Below, piece by piece: positions 1 to 11,428 of a DNA stretch of 64,000 bases. Source of the DNA: Diplolepis rosae (lineage: Eukaryota > Arthropoda > Insecta > Hymenoptera > Diplolepididae). Both the position numbers and the translations under genes were made by a program. Under the pieces are notes generated by a model that saw only the letters and a program-made list of their open reading frames with translations, was not told where the DNA came from and searched no databases. Numbering within the stretch: position 1 is the stretch's first letter; every line of letters starts with the position of its first letter. Where the stretch lies: positions 1,240,001 to 1,304,000 of the forward strand of contig JAPYXD010000755.1 of NCBI GenBank assembly GCA_030998225.1. Direction: 5' to 3'.

Positions 1-1
1 T

Positions 2-2961
2 ATCGTTTCAACTGATGCTTCGAATTATGGATTGGTAGGGGTTTTGAGTCAGGACTTTGATGGTAAAATTCTCCCTATTGCATACACTTCTAGAACATTA
101 AATGAGTCAGAAACAAATTATTCAACCACACAAAAAGGAATGCTTGCCATCCTGTTCTCGGTTGAAACATTTCGACCATATTTATATGGGAGAAAATTCA
201 CGCTGGAAACAGACCATCAACCATTGACTTGGCTCTATAGTCTTAATAAACCTAATTCCAAGATTGTTCGTTGGAGACTCCGTCTCAATGAATATGATTT
301 TAGGGTAGTCTATAAAAAGGGTATCAGTAATCTCAACGCCGATGCACTATCGCGTAATCCCTATGATGGAGAGCAGTCTCGACACGATATTGAAGATAAA
401 ACCTCTTTAGAAGATTTCGACCCACTTGATTCCTCTTCCAAACTAGCAACGCACGAGGTGTTGACCTGCATGAATCGAACACCTGTGCGCCTTTATCCCT
501 TCTCCAGCAATCAAAAATTTATTACACGTGTCGAGAACGCTTTCCTAGGACTAAACTCTTTGCCGGTGGATAAGAACATAGAAAATAAATATTATCCATG
601 TCGCAATATACATAAAAAAAGAAATAAGTACGAATCTGACAGTGATGATGCCTTTGAAACAGCAGACGAGGGCAGTGATGGAGAACAGAATGAACCTGTA
701 ATCCATAATATTAATTTTGATCGCCAAAAGACCTTTGAGTGTGGGGCAAGATCTGAAACATCAGCTTGCAGTGCTCACACCGAGGATGAGGCAGAATTTG
801 ATAATCATACGTCTGAACCGCAGGATTTCGGGGCAATTTCCACAATAAGGAAGTCGCAGTGTTCGAATCCTCATCAGACAAAAGAAAAATGTCTAATGTC
901 CAAGTCGCCAGGTTGTGGGGCAATCTCGGGAGAAAGCCGGCTTGCAGTGCTCACACCTGTATTCGATAAGGACGATAGGCACAGTAATTGTTTTGATAAT
1001 CATGCGTCTGAACCGCAGGATTTCGGGGCGATTTCCACAATAAGGAAGTCGCAGCGCTCGAATCCTCATCAGACAAAGAAAAAATGTATAATGTCCAAGT
1101 CGCCAGGTTGTGGGGCAACCTCGGGAGAAAGCCGGGTTGCAGTGCTCACACCTGTATTCGATAAGGACGATAGACTCAGTAATTCTGTTGAGAAAAGGCA
1201 AGTCACTGAGTTCAGGATTTTTTATCGCGAGGGTACTAATCTAAAAATTCAAGAAAAAACGAGCAATCTTGAGAATCAATTTGATGATAATTACGACACG
1301 GATTTTTCAGAATCAGAACAGGAAATCTTAAATAATACTTATCTTTGTCAGCCAGTACTCGTTAACGATGAACCTATTCCTTCAACCTCTGGTCTGTCTC
1401 CAGCATCCAAATTTCATAGTACCAACGAATTAATAAATCCGGAATTTTCTTGTATAAAAACGTCAAAAGATAAACTCCACATACGCGACGATAATCTTGT
1501 ATTATTCATCCCCGCTGATTTAAAAATTATAACTGAAACTGGCAGGGAACTCATACAAGCCAACAAGCTTATATATGAAGACCTCCTCAATGAAAATCAT
1601 GAAAATTTGCAAATCAAAAATGTAATTGTAATTAAACACGAAAATTATTGCATTTTTTATTTAATAATTAAACAAAGTTTTGATTCAAAACCCTATCTCC
1701 AAGACATTATTGCTCCAATACACGGATTAAAGGTTGCAATGGATAGTCTGAAAATAAAAACTGTTAGCATTTCTAGAATAGGGAATGGATTCAATCAGAT
1801 CTCTTGGCCCACTGTAGAATCAGAACTTAGAGCTGTCTTTGGCGGGGGCGATTACACAATAACAGTGTGCTACGGCGAAATCAAGATCCCATCAGAATCA
1901 GATTGGATAAAAATAATACGCGAAAACCACTGCTCCGTTTCAGGTGGCCACAAGGGTGCAAGGAAAACGTATGAAAGGATTCGTGAGAATTTTTACTGGC
2001 CCAACATGCGAGATAAAATCCGAAAATTTGTCCGCGAATGCGAAACATGTAAACTATACAAGGCTGTTAGGATAAAAACAAAACTCCCTATGCGTATTAC
2101 CGATACACCGTCCGAATCATTTGAAAAAATGGAAATAGACATCGTCGGTCCACTACCAGAAACGGAAAACGGCAATAAATACATTCTCATAATTCAAGAC
2201 AACTTAACAAAATATTCCGACGGTATACCCTTACGTAACACTGAATCAAAGACTATTGCTTTAGCCTTTGCTGAAAATTTCATAACCAGATTTGGATGTC
2301 CCAAAATAATACATACCGATCAAGGTAGTAATTTTATAAGTCAACTAATGCTCACATTTTGTAAAATATTCAAAATTAAACACATTAGGTCGACAGCATT
2401 CCATCCGCAATCATTAGGATCGTTAGAGAGGAGTCACTATGAGCTCATCCAATATCTAAAAATCTATTGCAAGAAATCAAATTGGGACAAGTGGCTTCGA
2501 TTTGCATTGTTCTCTTATAACACAAGCAGACACGATGGAACTGGGTTCACTCCTCATGAATTAATATTTGCAAAAAAGGCCCGGATGCCATCCGAATTTA
2601 TGAAACACGAACTACCCTTAACATACGACTTATTTTTGAACACTTTAACGCAAAAAGTAACTAAAACTCAGGCAGAAGCTAGGGAAAGACTCTGTGCAGC
2701 AAAAGAACGAGCGAAAAGATATTATGATGCGAAATTAAATTGCCAAACTTATTGCGTCGGAGATCCCGTGTACCTTCAAAAAAGTAATAAAATAACAAAA
2801 TTAGATGCGGAATATTCAGGTCCTTTCAAAATCGTAAATATTTTTGATAATAACAACGTGAGCTAGAATTAGGTCAAGGAAAAACAAAAATCGTACACAT
2901 GAACAAACTGCGTCCACAAACTATTAAAATATTTCTGAACGCTCAGGAAAAAGAGCAATAA
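2..2961 (+). pseudogene. Ty3/gypsy retrotransposon pol, C-terminal part (RNase H and integrase), frameshifted near its end
   Basis: The frame is open from the window edge, so reverse transcriptase lies outside. The first residues carry the RNase H T-D-A-S motif (D at nt 14-16) and the domain runs to about nt 360. A long spacer follows. The integrase His/Cys zinc finger is at nt 1928-2060 and the catalytic core has D at 2138, D at 2318 and E at 2426, the last two 35 residues apart as expected for DDX35E. The main frame stops at 2864-2866, but a shifted frame carries on to 2961 with the N-K-L-R-P tail usual for gypsy pol, so one indel lies near 2855. No env-like ORF follows. The element class is clear; activity is unlikely because of the frameshift. 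Confidence 0.93.
800..1189 (+). repeat. In-frame 195-bp tandem duplication inside the pol spacer
   Basis: Two adjacent 195-bp copies begin at 800 and 995 and differ at only scattered bases. Because 195 is divisible by three, the spacer protein gains a repeated 65-residue block without a frame break. Each copy encodes a C-G-A-x-S-G-E-S motif followed by a V-L-T-P-V-F-D-K-D-D stretch. Its role is unknown. Confidence 0.9.
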
Positions 2962-3768
2962 ATACTCACCGATCACTCCTTGAAACAAATCGTAACCTTT
3001 TTGGTAATTGTAATACCTCCAACGTCATATATTTTTACGATTCACAAAATCAACGAAGAACCATTGATTAAATGGAATCGCGTTCCATTCGACCCCGAAA
3101 TTAGACCACCTTAGAGTATGATCGGGACTTATTCTGTAAAAATATTATAAAATAAAAAAAAAATAAATAAAATAAAAATTAGAATCAACACACACACATA
3201 CTTATACATACTCTCTTAATTTCAAAGTCACATTTGATCCTAGTTTTCTAAATAAGAGGGGGGTGAGAGTTGAGCGACTAGGCCTCGCTCAAAACATGCC
3301 CTTACTATAAAAATCAATATAAACAAGTAGGGTAAAACAAAATTTGCAGGTTAGACTTACCATCTACAAGTGCATTTTACCTCATCCTAGTACCATTGAT
3401 CATAATCAGACGAAACACACTCCACAAATAAATATAGATAAGACTTCTTTTTCTCTTCTCAAACGTTGAATTCAGGCACTTATATTTTCTCATTCGGTCT
3501 CTCTTCTTTTCTTCACTAACCCAAATGTTGACACCTGTCACATGCAATCATGTACGATCATCAGGGATCACGTGGTACGGTAGCGTCGTCTGCTTAATCG
3601 AATTCGTTGCGTATCGAATTATATCGAACACATCGAACTATAGGCGCGAATTTCGAATTTCGATATTCTCTCTGTCCCATAGACTTCTGCTCGAATAAAG
3701 ATCCACAAATTCAAAAATCTAGATAGGTAGGAATACAGTAAGATATTTTCTGACGAAAAATCTTCTTA
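2962..3768. other. Non-coding 3' region of the gypsy element
   Basis: No ORF or env-like reading frame was found between the end of pol and the putative LTR. The sequence is AT-rich with a short CA run near 3190-3200 and a purine tract near 3250. Confidence 0.5.
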
Positions 3769-4820
3769 TAAGGGTGGAGGTGTAACGAGCGACTATAGGT
3801 TCTCGCTCGAGGCCGATTAATTTAATCGACCTATCGAATTAAGCTCGCGCGATTTTCAGCTTTGAAATAAATCAAATCGCGTTTAAGGAAATTCCCATCC
3901 AATTTAGATAGATGAATTTCCCACGGGACACAGCTGAAAATAATAAAAAGACCCTGAGAAAAGCGTAGAAATATCCTAGCTAGAAATATTACTTATAAAT
4001 ATTAGATTTAAATTTATTATACGAATGGTCAACATGTGCCGTCGGCAAGGAATTCAACAATGTAAATTAGCTTTAAGATTTCTCTGTAAGTTTTATATTT
4101 CTTCTGTGTATACTAGTTTTAAGGATAAGAAAAGGTTAAGTCTGGACCATAGGATTAAAATAAATGAAGTTAAGATAGAACTAGGAATATAGAAGTAATA
4201 CTCATTCATTTAAGGTAGGCAAAAAACTATACGGAAAAAGCTAGGTAGATAGGTATAGAAACTTTAGTCACATAAAGTTAAAGAAATTGAAAATAGCATG
4301 TCTGGTCGCCAGAAGGAAGTAAAAAGTAATCCTTTAAGATTTACTGTTTTACTGCCTTCCTTTGCGCTTTCACTGCAAGCGCCATAAAAACTTGCAGCTG
4401 AGAGGAGAGGGGCTAGAACTGGGGTTTTCCGAATCGGGCTTCTTCGGATTCGGATTCTCCTAGTCGAGCTTCTCCGGGAAATTGGGCTGGACCTAGCGAG
4501 GGCCACCGTGTGAAATCGAGAGAGAGGTGATGCGTGAGTCCTGTAGAGTGGAGGAATGAACAGAATGTACGGAACCTTCAATCCAAACTATTTTCTGCCG
4601 GTTATATAAAGTAAGTCGAAAACTTCTACAAATTCCCTCGTTGAATTTGTAGAGCATCGAACTTCTGCAACATTTGTGAAAATCGGTATTAAAATTTATA
4701 AAGGTTCAGATTTAACGAGGTTTTAACTATACAAAGGTGATTAAATATTAATTACACTCAAAACCTGTGTTTATTCATTTATTAACTTTGAATTTTCCCG
4801 GTCCCTATAAAGGGTTAACA
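3769..4820 (+). repeat. Probable 3' LTR of the Ty3/gypsy element, with preceding polypurine tract
   Basis: A purine-rich tract (3769-3780) directly precedes TGTAACGAGCG at 3781, the arrangement expected at a 3' LTR. The stretch includes a TATA box (ttatataaag, about 4601-4611) and a possible TG...CA end at 4820. No 5' LTR is in the window for comparison, so the right boundary is tentative. A second G-run at about 3256-3262 is followed by a related gagcgacta...ctcgctc hairpin motif and is an alternative start. Confidence 0.5.
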
Positions 4821-5260
4821 CTGGAACGAACCAATCGTTTTAGAGTTTGACCACCCGCCATATCACGCGTGCGCGGCTTGTAACACCACCCCAGCTCTAG
4901 CACCATACTCGGGAAGTTTAGTAACTATTAGCTTACGAGTAAACTTTGCTTATTTTCGGTTACACTACTTTGGTCTCCTTATGTCTATTTTCCATGCGAC
5001 TTGATTTCACGTACGCTTCCAAGCTGGTTGTGTGTGTGTGTGTGTCGAGTGCCTATACAAACAAATTAAAATGCGGAGAGTGTCTATGCATTGCCCATGA
5101 ATTACGTGTAAAGTAGTCAACTTTGAAATTAATTATCTCAGCTTCGGTTCGGTTGAAAAATTTGAAATCAATTTACATAGCATATAAAGAATCATTCTAT
5201 TTAAATATAAGCTTCTTTTTAAAAAAATTCTATCAGAGATCAATTTTTTTACATACAACC
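4821..5260. other. Gene-free interval with a short TG microsatellite
   Basis: I see no coding or repeat signature apart from a (TG)n run at about 5029-5044. Confidence 0.5.
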
Positions 5261-6346
5261 TTAAAAAATGCTTTTGCTGGCAAGCATAGGAAATGATTTA
5301 TTTTGAGAGTTGACTTATTTCGATAATTTGAATTTGAAACCTGAGGAAATATCCTTAGTGAACCGGCTGAACGCTAGGTTTATGCTGCAGCTTAACGCTC
5401 AATTCATGAAAGCGACGACAATTTTATACAAACATTACTTAATATTGTTTATTAATATCAGTATAAGCTTTAATTTTGTTCCATATTTATATTGCATTTG
5501 TTATAAAATTTAACCACTTTTAATACAATATTCTTAAATTCTAAATATTGACTATTATAATAAAAAGTGGAAGTTGTATTGAACTTTTAATAAACGCGAA
5601 TATGTTGTTGGTTAAATTGAATTTAGTTTCCATAAATGATAATCTTCGTAGCTTTTATGAAAGCATTCCCTATTATTTAGAAAACATTTCTTTATGAAAG
5701 ATTGATATAATTAACTTTATTCATTCGGCTGGTGAACATTTGTTATAATATGTCACTACAGTCGATAAAGTGAAATATTTTTATTAATGACTTTCCGTCG
5801 AACTTATTACAATGTCTGTGTAACTTTGAAACATTAGCGTATATAGTCAAGACTCGTTTATTGCAAGGGGCGAGACTCGTCTATTGCAAGGCCCAAGCGT
5901 TCCCCTAACTCCTACCTTTGCCGTATATACAACACTGATTGGGGCGATAAGCAATCCATTTCTTGCTCTGAAAACCAACCTTGCCGATAGTTGCGGTAGT
6001 GAGAGCTCCTCTTGTCTTGCAATAAACGAGTCTTGACTGTATAATGTCATTAATTTTATTATTCAATACATGTATTTGACAAATTTCCATTTTATAATCT
6101 TTAATTATATTTTCAAATTTCGCGCACTAAATGCTTTGGTATTGCGCTTGAAGTCGAAGTCGAAGTTAAATATTTATTTTGTCGCTTTTATGAGTTATAT
6201 TTCTACTTTACGCTAGGTTTGCACTAAGGTTTCAGCCGGTTCCCTAGGGATTTTTCCTCAGGTTTTCAATTCCACTCATTGAAATAAGGTAACTCTCAAA
6301 ATAAGTCCTTTCCTATGCTTGCCAGAAAAAGCATTTTTCAAAATAT
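5261..6346. mobile_element. Non-autonomous element with long inverted ends (~130 bp)
   Basis: The sequence at 5261-5395 recurs as a reverse complement at about 6213-6346. Shared landmarks are ctggcaagcatagg, ttttgagagtt, aacctgagga and aaccggctga. No transposase frame lies between the arms. The interior contains the separate MITE at 5844-6039. The precise ends and a target duplication were not resolved. Confidence 0.8.
5844..6039. mobile_element. Pogo/Tigger-type MITE, 196 bp, with TA target duplication
   Basis: The ends are inverted copies of CAGTCAAGACTCGTTTATTG (the left end has T for the first C) and each is flanked by TA (5842-5843 and 6040-6041). A CAGT-type terminus with a TA duplication is the usual signature of pogo-type Tc1/mariner relatives. 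It is nested in the element at 5261-6346. There is no coding capacity. Confidence 0.8.
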
Positions 6347-6904
6347 ATTTGGTTCGTACAAATCAAACTTGGGTTCTTAACTTTTTTTAATAAAACCTAG
6401 TGTTCAGCTAGTTCGCTAGGGTAAACCGTAAAAAACATATAGTGTGTTAATTTTTTCTATTTTTATATACATTTATAAAGGTTGAATGTTGTAATTGCTG
6501 GTATTCATTTAGAAAAGTTTATGACTAAAGATTTTGCATAATAATGCTAGATGGTGAGATTTAATTTTGCAAGAAGAGAATCAAAATGTTGACTGATAAG
6601 ATTTCAATACTTATCGCAATAAAACTCATAACTAATCGTTGTGAAAAAGAATCATTCATGATTCTGAATCCATTATATTGATAATATATCTTTATTTTAA
6701 TTTATTAATAAGAGAAAATTATGAAATTTTTTATTAATATCTGCAATGATAGCCCTTCTAATTTTCTAATTTGAATCGCTTTACTCATTTTTCTTTACAA
6801 TGAGATGATTGTTTTTACAATTATTTGCAACATTTTTCTCTAAAAATTCGCTCTAAAATCGATATAATTCATTTCAAGAAGTTAGTGTACATTAAACATT
6901 AAAC
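6347..6904. other. Gene-free AT-rich interval
   Basis: No ORF, RNA gene or repeat boundary was recognised. The aacctag...gctagttcgctaggg stretch near 6395-6425 loosely resembles the preceding inverted arm. Confidence 0.4.
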
Positions 6905-7345
6905 ACCAAACCACCCTCCCATTATAAATTGGCGGAATTCAATCCTTGAGCTCAATCTGGCTGTAACACCGAAACCACACTCTGATCTGTAACATCGAAG
7001 CCACTCTAACTGTGACATTGAAGCTACACTCTGATCGTAGCATTGAAAACACTCTGATTTGTGCCATCGAAGACACTCTGATCGCAACATCGAAAACACT
7101 CTGTGACATCGAAAACCGCATTCTGATCTCAATAAGTTACCTTTAATCGGCGAAATAAATCTTCAAGTGGTTTTATCATCCCAGCACTGGCACAGGTCTG
7201 TCTACCCGGTGGATCGGTTCCCTCAAATTCAAGGCCAACCTTACAATACTTCAGGTAAGTTCTATATTAGTTTTTCTATTTAATCCTTGTCATTCAGTTA
7301 TTTAATGTTTAGGTTTCTCCTCTAGGAACCAATAATTTAGAAGAG
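6905..7345 (+). repeat. Gypsy-type LTR/leader, copy 1, with short internal tandem units and a possible small intron
   Basis: The same sequence occurs inverted at 40975-41395. The 5' half is built from imperfect units of about 25-30 bp around acactctgatcg..acatcgaa. The 3' half holds a CAG|GTAAGT donor-like site (GT at about 7254) and a pyrimidine-rich tctcctctag acceptor about 70 bp later, and both sites are conserved in the inverted copy. Here the repeat lies upstream of a gag-like frame, whereas copy 2 lies downstream of a pol fragment, which is what an LTR would do. Confidence 0.65.
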
Positions 7346-7843
7346 GATTCCTTTACTGGTTACCATTTCGATCAAGCATGTAAATTCCACTCATATATAT
7401 ATAACTGCCCAAATTCAACCGGTCAAATTAACTGATTGATCTGCTGTTTCTTCAAGTTTTTATTTCTGTGTTAAATTGGTTGTGTGAAAATATATATGTG
7501 TTCAAATGTATTTCTAAATATATTACTTAATTTAGTCACCTTTTGCTCCCGTTCCTTTAGCTTGAAGCCTCGTGCTTCATAAATAAAATTGTAGCGACGT
7601 TTCGTTGGCTATGGGTCATTTTAATTTTTGTATAGAATAAAAAGACGATAAATATTTGAAAAAAAAGATCACAGAACACTCGTAAAATATATATATGCAC
7701 TAACTTTTGAAAATATAATTGAAATTTATTCAAATAAATCTATTGATAAGTGAATTTATGATAAAAATTTTTTGTGGCAACCAGGACTCTTCTATTTTCT
7801 TTCATAGAGTGTTTCATTTTGGCAAAAATCTCTCTTAATTTCA
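7346..7843. other. Gene-free interval between LTR-like repeat and gag remnant
   Basis: Short TA runs and an aataaa are present. A tttcag acceptor-like site sits immediately before the gag-like frame. Confidence 0.4.
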
Positions 7844-8219
7844 GATAAGAATATAAATTCAAATCTACAAAGAACTACGCGTAGCAAATCAAAGGTACTT
7901 GCAGAATCTGAAAAATTATTGAAAGAAAAAGACGCATTCAATACTAATTCTAAACTAGTACAGAGTCCACCTTTGAAACCTGCTTCTACTGAAACATTAG
8001 GGACAAGTAGCCAAAGTTTTCGAAATTTTTTAACGAAACCTTAACTAATGATAATAATAAATATCTTATTTTAAATCTTCCCAGTTTAGGAAAGGATCAT
8101 TTGAATAAAACTAATCCCAATCTAACATCTTCATATAAGAAAATTAATTTTCAAATTAAAGGTTCTCCTTCTTTAGAGTATCTTAAGAAATATCAAGACG
8201 ATAGTAATATAATCAGTTG
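7844..8219 (+). pseudogene. Gag-like remnant with an in-frame stop
   Basis: One reading frame runs from 7844 to 8219, interrupted by TAA at 8042-8044. It is rich in S, K, N and L, with a basic start (T-T-R-S-K-S-K-V-L). It follows a tttcag site and a gypsy LTR-like leader, so an N-terminal gag fragment is the likeliest reading, but I see no zinc knuckle or capsid motif. Its identity rests on context. Confidence 0.4.
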
Positions 8220-8500
8220 ACCAGCTGGCGCACCAAAACCTCATGGAGGACTGAGTTGAATGCTCCCTTAAGATCGAGTGCCAGAGCGAGAGTGCCCTCC
8301 CCAATATCCATGCCCTGCAAGATATCACACATGACTATTCCCACGCAATTGAGGGATGACCTACCTCCTAAATCCGAACTGGTTTCTAGGCACTCATTCC
8401 GATCGCTCAGAAAGGAATTCCATTCTCCTCTGGACTAGGCGTTCAAAGATTTTGCACAGGGTTGAGGTGAGAGAGGCCGGTCAGAACCTGTTGCCGCCTT
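8215..8500 (-). pseudogene. Non-LTR retrotransposon reverse transcriptase fragment
   Basis: On the minus strand, pieces in shifted frames read F-R-P-x-S-L-T-S-T-L-C-K-x-F-E-R-L and A-L-D-L-K-G-A-F-N-S-V. These are RT motif 1/2 and motif A of Jockey/I/R1-type LINEs; the D of motif A is kept. There are several frame breaks and stops, and neither the rest of the RT nor the endonuclease is present. The fragment abuts the gag remnant and was probably inserted beside it. Confidence 0.7.
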
Positions 8501-8904
8501 GGCTCGGGATGAATATGACGAGACTATTCAGAGTTATGGTAACCACTTTATTACAATTTTCAAAAATTGGATGACGAACGCTACTATAGACAGATACTAC
8601 AGTTTTGCGTTGTAATCACAATGGCCCGATAATCAAGCGGATTAGGGGGCCTACCTGGAACTGTAACAGTATAGTCTGGCTGTAGTGGCACGCGTCAACC
8701 AATTTGTATAAATTAATTAACCGAAAACAAAGGCCCACTCGAGAAGAAGCCGAGATACGTGTCAAATATTTTTTGCTTATCCATCTCAGAAAAATTTCTG
8801 AGCTCAAAGTCGAGATAATACTTGCCGAGGTCCCTTTGTAAGATAGAATGACTTATTACATTCTTTCATCATTCTACATTTCATCGAATACATTCTTTAA
8901 ACAA

Positions 8905-9135
8905 TTTTTTCTGTGAAAAAAGGAACGCTTCCACTCCGCTGGGTATCAAGCCCAGGACCTTTCGATTGCCGGTCAATATATCCGTGGCCAAATTGGCGTA
9001 AATAGATTCTGTGAGAAAAGTTTTGTGGAACCTCCGTAGCTCAGATGATAGAGCATTCGACCGGCAATCGAAAGGTCCTGGGCTCGATACCCAGCAGAGT
9101 AGAAGCGTTCCTTCTTTTCACAGAAAAAATTGTTT
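8905..9135. repeat. Foldback unit containing a tRNA-like sequence and its truncated antisense copy
   Basis: The left part (from tttttctgtgaaaaaagg) is the reverse complement of the right part, so the segment can fold on itself. The right arm holds a full tRNA-like sequence; the left arm holds only its 3' half before diverging into an unrelated stretch around 8976-9010. A near-identical unit lies at 10409-10645. Confidence 0.8.
9031..9100 (+). repeat. tRNA-like sequence, copy 1 (plus)
   Basis: It has a perfect A-box (tagctcagatg), a near B-box (ggctcgatacc), a 5-bp anticodon stem ttcga/tcgaa and a CCGGCAA loop. The implied anticodon is GGC (Ala), but position 33 is C instead of the near-universal U. 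An extra-long pairing (ggaac/gttcc) encloses it. It is better read as a tRNA-derived repeat than as a working tRNA gene. Confidence 0.7.
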
Positions 9136-9895
9136 AAATATATATTGAAAATTCCATCTGGTCTTAAATGGCGTTAATTCTAAATCACAGGTTGATGGGG
9201 TCGATATGGTAGAGTTCGGTTATCATGGTGAATGATACACTCTTCTAATTATCGACATAATCGACTGAAATGATTTAGAAAAATTTGTATACAAATCCAT
9301 CCTTCATGTAAAAAGGTATTGTATCAACTACTGCAATAATCCAATATTGTTTGTACGTTGAAAGTTTTGGAAGTAAATAAAATAAGTATTAGAGTTAAGT
9401 ATTATCAATGAGCCAATAATTGACTCCAGTACTTATCACAATTACACATAACACGGCCTTAACTTGATTACTTATCGCGAATACCTCGCTCTAATATTTA
9501 ATTCTAATACTTTTGACGCAAAATAGTAATGATTTCACCAATACATACTCCAACACTTATTCCAATAATTATTTCAATACTTTATTCAATACTTTTTTTA
9601 CAGTCCAATTATATATGAGGAAGTATCATATTTGTAAAATTTTACATCCACTATTCTCAACCAATGCTACAACTTGTATATTACCTATGAGACCTAATTA
9701 TTTCTCTTAAGAGATATCTACTTTCCTGATAAAACTCCTCACATACACCTAAAACTGTTAAAACTTGCATATTTGCTATATATTTATATATTTTTCACAA
9801 ATTTTATTTATTTTGAATGTTGAAAATTCTTTTTTAAAGGTTTACCCAAGTAAAAATTTTATTACGAAATTTTCTGTGAAAAAAGGAACGCTTCC

Positions 9896-9965
9896 ACTCC
9901 GCTGGGTATCGAGCCCAGGTCCTTTCGATTGCCGGTCGAATGCTCTGTCATCTGAGCTACGGAGG
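9896..9965 (-). repeat. tRNA-like sequence, copy 2 (minus)
   Basis: It has the same A-box, B-box and anticodon-loop layout as the copy at 9031-9100, on the opposite strand. It is followed by a unique-looking block (about 9985-10190) that recurs inverted after copy 4. Confidence 0.7.
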
Positions 9966-10228
9966 TTCCACAACTTTTCTCACAGAAACTTGTTAACGCC
10001 AATCATTGCTACGGATAAACCGGGAACTATTTTCTGATCTTTCTCAATCATTTCAGTCGATTATGTCGATCATTAGAAGAGTGTATCACTGTATGTGATA
10101 ACGGAACTCTACTATATCGACCTTATCAACCTATGATTCAGAATTAATGTAACGTCTCGCAAGACTAGATGTAATTTTTTTAATTATAATTATTGAAGAA
10201 ATTTTTCTGTGAAAAAATGAACGCTTCC

Positions 10229-10298
10229 ACTCCGCTGGGTATCGAGCCCAGGTCCTTTCGAATGACGGTCGAATGCTCTGTCATCTGAGCTACGGAGG
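10229..10298 (-). repeat. tRNA-like sequence, copy 3 (minus), mutated anticodon loop
   Basis: It matches copy 2 closely, but the loop and the base of the anticodon stem are changed (gaatgacggtcgaa on the plus strand), which breaks the stem seen in the other copies. Confidence 0.65.
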
Positions 10299-10408
10299 TT
10301 CCACAACTTTTCTCACAGAAACTTGTTAACGCCAATCATGGCTACGGATAAACCGGGAACTATTTTCTGATCTTTCTAAATCATTTCTACATTTCATCAA
10401 ATACATTC

Positions 10409-10645
10409 TTTAAACAATTTTTTCTGTGAAAAAAGGAACGCTTCCACTCCGCTGGGTATCAAGCCCAGGACCTTTCGATTGCCGGTCAATATATCCGTGG
10501 CCAAATTGGCGTAAATAGATTCTGTGAGAAAAGTTTTGTGGAACCTCCGTAGCTCAGATGACAGAGCATTCGACCGGCAATCGAAAGGACCTGGGCTCGA
10601 TACCCAGCGGAGTGGAAGCGTTCCTTTTTTCACAGAAAATTTCGT
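10409..10645. repeat. Second foldback tRNA-like unit (tRNA-like copy 4 at 10544-10613, plus)
   Basis: It has the same architecture as 8905-9135: a truncated antisense half, the same ccgtggccaaattggcg linker, then a complete sense copy at 10544-10613. The block after it (10660-10810) is the reverse complement of 9985-10190, so copies 2 and 4 with their flanks form a larger inverted duplication. A more diverged copy of that flank is at about 9195-9290. Confidence 0.75.
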
Positions 10646-10974
10646 AATAATTATGATTAAAAATTCCATCTAGTCTTGCGAGACGTTAGATTAATTCTGA
10701 ATCATAGGTTGATAAGGTCGATATAGTAGAGTTCCGTTATCACATACAGTGATACACTCTTCTAATGATCGACATAATCGACTGAAATGATTTAGAAAGA
10801 TCTAAAAATATTATTATTAATTTTTTAAGTTCACAATAAATTAATAATTACTAGTGAAGAGTTTGAAAAACATAACTCTTATGAGTATAAATACGAACTC
10901 TTCCTCAAATCAGACTAATAATGTAATGAATAAAATTCACAATTATTAGTAAATGTATATGTAATAGTATATTA

Positions 10975-11428
10975 TGTGCCTAGGCGCATAATGAGGGCTA
11001 TTACGCGACGAGTGACAATGCTCGCAGGAGATCGAAGCCCAGGCGCGATCAGTCCTGCGAGCATTTTAAGCGAGTCTCGTAATTACCCGAATTGTGTGCA
11101 TTGGCACATATTCTATTTTATGTGACTTACGCGCATATACGAGATTTTATGCGTACACTCGAATCCAATCTGAAAAGGTTGAAATTGCCGTGATTATCGC
11201 CCTTCTCACTGGACATTTCGCGAATACTTCCGGCCATTTTGATTTTTTCAATCTTGTGTAGCAGTAGCGTATTGTAATAGACGCATGCGCAGTTCCAATG
11301 TACAAGGCTTTGTCAGTACGGTGCCAACGCTGTACGAAGTAGAAGATTACGCTCCGCTGTATCGTAATACACAACATTACGCTACTCTCAACTGTAGCGT
11401 AAAAGCGAGTTTACGCCCCGGAGGCACA
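10975..11428. mobile_element. MITE with TGTGCCT ends and TA target duplication
   Basis: The left end is TGTGCCTAGG and the right end is CCGGAGGCACA, each flanked by TA. The interior contains a strong inverted repeat, aatgctcgcagga (11018-11030) against tcctgcgagcatt (about 11053-11066). No ORF belongs to it. Confidence 0.65.

Noticed and set aside
711..1201. Minus-strand ORFs of 70 and 102 codons
   Set aside because: They are antisense shadows of the tandem duplication in the gypsy pol spacer.
4264..4581. 105-codon minus-strand ORF
   Set aside because: It lies in the putative LTR and is antisense to its promoter region; no protein signature.
6950..7130. CRISPR-like array
   Set aside because: Units are imperfect, spacers are absent, and the array lies in a eukaryotic LTR-like repeat.
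9031..10613. Functional tRNA-Ala(GGC) genes
   Set aside because: Position 33 is C, copies are embedded in foldback repeats, and one copy has a broken anticodon stem.
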